From Parapristionchus giblindavisi (taxonomy: Eukaryota; Nematoda; Chromadorea; Rhabditida; Diplogasteridae), in contig CALSFV010000657.1 of NCBI GenBank assembly GCA_943737045.1, positions 124,001 to 188,000 of the forward strand: a DNA stretch of 64,000 nucleotides, in the 5' to 3' direction. Numbering within the stretch: position 1 is the first letter of the stretch; every line of letters begins with the position of its first letter. Positions 60,553 through 64,000 of this stretch are shown in pieces. A program made the position numbers and the translations under genes. Below the pieces are notes generated by a model. That model saw only the letters and a program-made list of their open reading frames with translations, did no database searches and was not told where the DNA came from.

Positions 60553-61792
60553 ACATCCTAGAGTTTGTCTATCGCTAACTTGGCTCCAGCATCATGTATC
60601 TCTCGCCTTCTCAATCTCTTTTTCTCTTCCTCTCCTTCTCTCTCTTTCATCACCAGTTGTTTCGTATGTCTCGTATATTTTCTCCCCTTTCATCTCTAGT
60701 TTTATTAGACCATCATCGATTGTGTGATCTGCTTAAATTCTCCCTGCTTGTATTGCTCGACATACCTTCTTTGTCTACTGTAGTATTATCTCGGGATACG
60801 GTAGATGCTGTATTCATGTTCCTATGATTACTGTAGTTGCTGTTTACTGTTCCTCTGGGTACGGTAGTCTGATCGGGGCACGTTTCTGACTTTACTTTAC
60901 TTTTCATCGATGTTGACTGTTGTATCTCTTTCATGTTATTATTATTACTTTTAATATAATTATTTTTGTAAGTCCATTCGTTGTCGCTCCACATCTCTCT
61001 TTCAATTGTATCTCACTTTTGCATTGACTGGTAAAATGACTCTGTTATTTAATCATTCCGATTGTTTACGAAGGAACGGTTAACCGACGCAAGTCCGGGA
61101 TGTCGGAAACGTAACTATTGATGGAGGGAAATATGGGAAAAGAGCTGGCATGAAAGAAGACTTGTTAGCGTACGGGAGTCTCGGATTACAATATTGGGAA
61201 GGCATACATAGAGAGGATCTGGAGGGGTGGATACTATGGGTGGAGATAGAAGGAGAGGGAGAAAATAGGTAAAGGGAGAGGGAGAGGGAGAGACTAGATA
61301 ACCTAGAGGAAGACTGGATGAATCATCTGTAACGATTATTGATTTTTTATTTCACCAGAGGTATTTGATTTTCCCAGCGTATTTGTCAATATCGTAACCG
61401 CTCTGTTCGTTAAAATGTGAAAAAAGTGTCTAAACGCTTCCATTATATCCATTCATGGGAAAGTGAATCTCTGACTTTTGTCTCTCTTCTCATTCATTAG
61501 CCCCCGCCGTCTCAATTACAATATCGTCTCTGATTTCGATGCTGAATCCCCTCTGAAAATATATCCATCTAAACCAAGGCACGAGACTTAAAATGACACA
61601 CTTTCAACTTTTTTCAGTCGAGATAAAAGTGACCTTAACCGAACGAGGTAATTTGGAATCTTCTCTTGAAACATCCTGTAGAAGTATTTTTTTATTTTTT
61701 TTTCAAGTAAGGTGTGATATCGTTCCAAAATGGGGATAGTGCCGTCAAATGAGGAGAGTTTTTTTGTTCCTTTAGCAACGCTTGAACACATC

Positions 61793-61906
61793 ATAAAGGC
61801 ACGCACCGAGATAAGTTGATACTCTCCGCTCTGGTAATGCTCTCTCGCTTAATTTGCGTAGTAGAGAGCATTGGGGAGAGTGAAATTAGCTCGGGTGTGC
61901 CTTTAA
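61793..61906. mobile_element. 118-bp MITE copy
   Basis: TAAAGGCACGCACCGAGATA at the left, GCTCGGGTGTGCCTTTAA at the right, core gctctctcgcttaatttgcg. Among the clearest copies of the family. Confidence 0.8.
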
Positions 61907-62749
61907 AGATGGGGAACCTCGGAAAGAATCACTGATTCCTACCACGATTAGATTGAGCCCCTCATACATATACTGTAAGTAAAAAGTGGGTTGATGTTCA
62001 GTTTGCGATCGGCACTCATAATTTATTAGCGTTTGCCCTCTCATTAGGCCCCTTCCCATCCCTCTTTCACCATTCACTGAACTATAGTCTAGTCTATCAT
62101 TCATGTCTACCATTCATTTCATTCAAGTCTTCATGTCTATTGTCTACCTTTCATTCATGATTATACCGATCAATACGGAGAATCATTATAAAAGAATAGT
62201 ATGCGATGACTTATATGACTTTTGCCACCATCTTTTGTTCACGAAAATATTCGTGGGACCTTTAATACTATTTTTGTGTTCGATCGTGTTCATTATTACT
62301 ATGCATCAGTTATGTTTCAACTTCTACTCATATACGCTTTGCTACGTAAAGATTTCGTTAGCTCTGTCGCTCATCATCCATTATACCATTATTTATCAAT
62401 TTATCAATTTCACTAGATAATTTAAACCTCTCTGACAACGCTTTCTCGTAGACAGAGAAAGCTTTACCTGGTATGCTTTAACAATGTCCCTTCAAGTTGA
62501 ATGCTTCAACGATATATTCATTTCACACGTTATCCAAAACAGGAGGAATCCCCTTATCCACAAGATCTATCCTTTCGTCACTGAGAGAGTTAATTCTATA
62601 AAAAGTCCACGTATGAAACTTGATTTGAATAGCGCAATAGCCACTTTTTGATCTGATCTTTTTTCTTATATCGCTGGTAAATTAACGAAACACTGTGTGA
62701 AACCATTGAAGGACGCTGCACATTCGTGAAAGGTAGCTAATTTGGAGCT

Positions 62750-62858
62750 AATTTGGAGCTCTCCTCTCTGACAACGTTCTCTCGCAGAAAAAGAAATCAA
62801 GAGTGAGAGAGAGTGGTCAGAGCGGAGAATTTCAAATTACCTCTGAGTGTGCATTTAT
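62750..62858. mobile_element. 118-bp MITE copy
   Basis: tttggagctctcctctctga ... gagcggagaatttcaaatta, then cctctgagtgtgcattta. It is part of a locally duplicated block whose partner is at 63500-63606. Confidence 0.7.
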
Positions 62859-63499
62859 TGCGTGTCTCATTATGATAGATCTTCATGGGCATGAGAACTT
62901 CTCTGTTTTTGACCCTGGCTATTTTACAATTGAAAAACGCTCATTTTGTTTGACCGCGCAGAAGAACGTAATAAGTGAAGAATGGGAGGTGGAGGAGAGT
63001 TCAAAATTGCAAAATAAAACTGGGTCAAAAAAGAGCTTTGATATGCTGACGGCAATGGATAACTGCTCGATGGCCATCGATCTTGAACCCATGAATATCC
63101 GGGCCACCACGAGTTTCTGGTTTAAAAAAGACATTCTTTTAGTCAGTTAGACTTAGAAAATAATTCAGCAAGCAAAATGCTAAAACGTATAACATTTCAG
63201 ACTACGTTTTGACACATGAAATATGCAAATGTGTATGCATTATTATATAACTATTTTTATGGTTTAATTGATTTTTAAAATATATTGAATGCAGAGGGGT
63301 CCAAAACAGGGACTCTGTTTTCGGTGAAACAAGGAACAAAAACCCTTATCCACCAGATCTATCCTTTCGTCACTGAGAAAATTCATGTTCATTCCATAAA
63401 AAGTCCGCGTGTGAAACTTGATTAGAATAGTCAGATAGGACTTTTTGATCTTGTTTTTTTCATATATCGATTGTGAATTAACGAAATAGTGCGCGAAAC

Positions 63500-63606
63500 C
63501 ATTGAGCACACCCGGGCTAATTTGAAGCTCTCCGCTCTGACAACATTCTCCCGCAGAAAAAGAAAGCGAGAGCGGAGAATTTCATATGGAGCTCAGGGTG
63601 TGCATT
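63500..63606. mobile_element. 118-bp MITE copy
   Basis: gagcacacccgggctaattt ... agctcagggtgtgcattta, with core cattctcccgcagaaaaaga. It pairs with 62750-62858 as a local duplicate. Confidence 0.7.
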
Positions 63607-64000
63607 TATGGCGTGTCTCATTTTGTCTATCCGGAGATGGCTCTGTGTAGATATAGGAACTTGTTTTTGATTTTGACCCAGACTATTTTGCAATTCAAAT
63701 AAACACCATTTTGGTCGTGATTGACCGCGTAGACAAGCACATATAGGAATACCTTTTACTACGTCAAAATTGCAAATATGTATGCTTTACTCGAACTTTT
63801 TTATTCCTTTATCGATTTTTAATTTTAAAAAACACTCAGATGTGAAGAACGAGGAAGCATGATATTTTGTTTGAAGAATTACTGACCCCCTCGGGAAATA
63901 TGCTCCATGTCATGAAATTTTATTGTTTTTGTGAGGAGAAACATAACGCGCGCAGGTTTCACGATGAAACCCCACATTTCTGTTTTTTTTTTGGTTTGGG

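Larger units (their letters stand above)
60553..64000. other. Gene-poor repeat-rich end of the window
   Basis: No coding exon supported on either strand. It contains GA-rich sequence (about 61190-61310), three 118-bp MITE copies, a terminal fragment of the 348-bp element at 62226-62265, and a duplicated block. Segments near 62560-62700 and 63345-63480 are about 85-90 percent alike (ttatccacaagatctatcct, tgattgtgaattaacgaaat). An upstream part of another gene could begin beyond the edge. Confidence 0.5.

Noticed and set aside
59523..60578. 351-aa ORF of YGSHSLLIDG repeats as a gene, and the array as CRISPR
   Set aside because: The unit is 30 bp, so any frame without a stop stays open on both strands. 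There are no spacers between units, and the organism is a eukaryote.

Overview
This window reads as nuclear DNA of a nematode. All genes are broken into many short exons bounded by GT..AG introns whose 3' ends are short T-rich tracts followed by AG. One canonical eukaryotic tRNA is present, a mariner relic lies in an intron, and every reconstructed start codon sits 0-6 nt after an AG acceptor, as expected of spliced-leader trans-splicing. GC-rich exons set in AT-rich introns and dense palindromic repeats fit a rhabditid or diplogastrid worm; the species cannot be fixed from sequence alone. I joined exons by hand by requiring reading-phase agreement at every junction.

Seven protein-coding genes are recognisable, all on the + strand: (1) 719-10884, a secreted protein with one EGF module, a Thr/Pro linker and an Arg/Glu coiled coil; (2) 16797-33629, a ZYG-11/ZER-1-type CUL2 ubiquitin-ligase substrate receptor; (3) 37960-39792, an unrecognised 108-residue multipass membrane protein; (4) 41358-43190, a single-pass membrane protein with three short Cys modules of EGF type; (5) 43585-50084, a protein with tandem 23-residue STPR-like repeats, a poly-Ser/Gln tract and a Pro-rich acidic tail; (6) 50085-52038, the SPRING (C12orf49) orthologue; (7) 53368-59024, the TMEM209 orthologue. 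A tRNA-Pro(CGG) lies antisense in an intron of gene 1. Gene 5's probable last exon ends with a TAG whose AG is also the acceptor-like dinucleotide directly before the ATG of gene 6.

The rest is dominated by palindromic mobile DNA. At least ten inverted repeats of 0.3-4.2 kb lie mostly in introns of genes 1 and 2; intron 8 of gene 2 alone (7.1 kb) holds four. Recurrent families are: TTAA-bounded foldbacks (9893-14091, 30928-33154); TTACAAGGG-ended foldbacks, two of which carry tRNA-like loops (2206-2721, 20295-22715, 23977-24612); a 348-bp TTAA-bounded element with an internal pol III-type A box and B box (8333-8680, 11681-12028, plus fragments); and a ~118-bp palindromic MITE often lying just upstream of splice acceptors. 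A TTTGATC heptamer is amplified in introns of several genes, and a 30-copy, 30-bp minisatellite follows TMEM209. The last 5 kb shows no gene.

The genes do not form an obvious pathway. SPRING (Golgi, SREBP activation) and TMEM209 (nuclear envelope) are neighbours, and genes 4-5 and 5-6 are spaced closely enough to be operon candidates.
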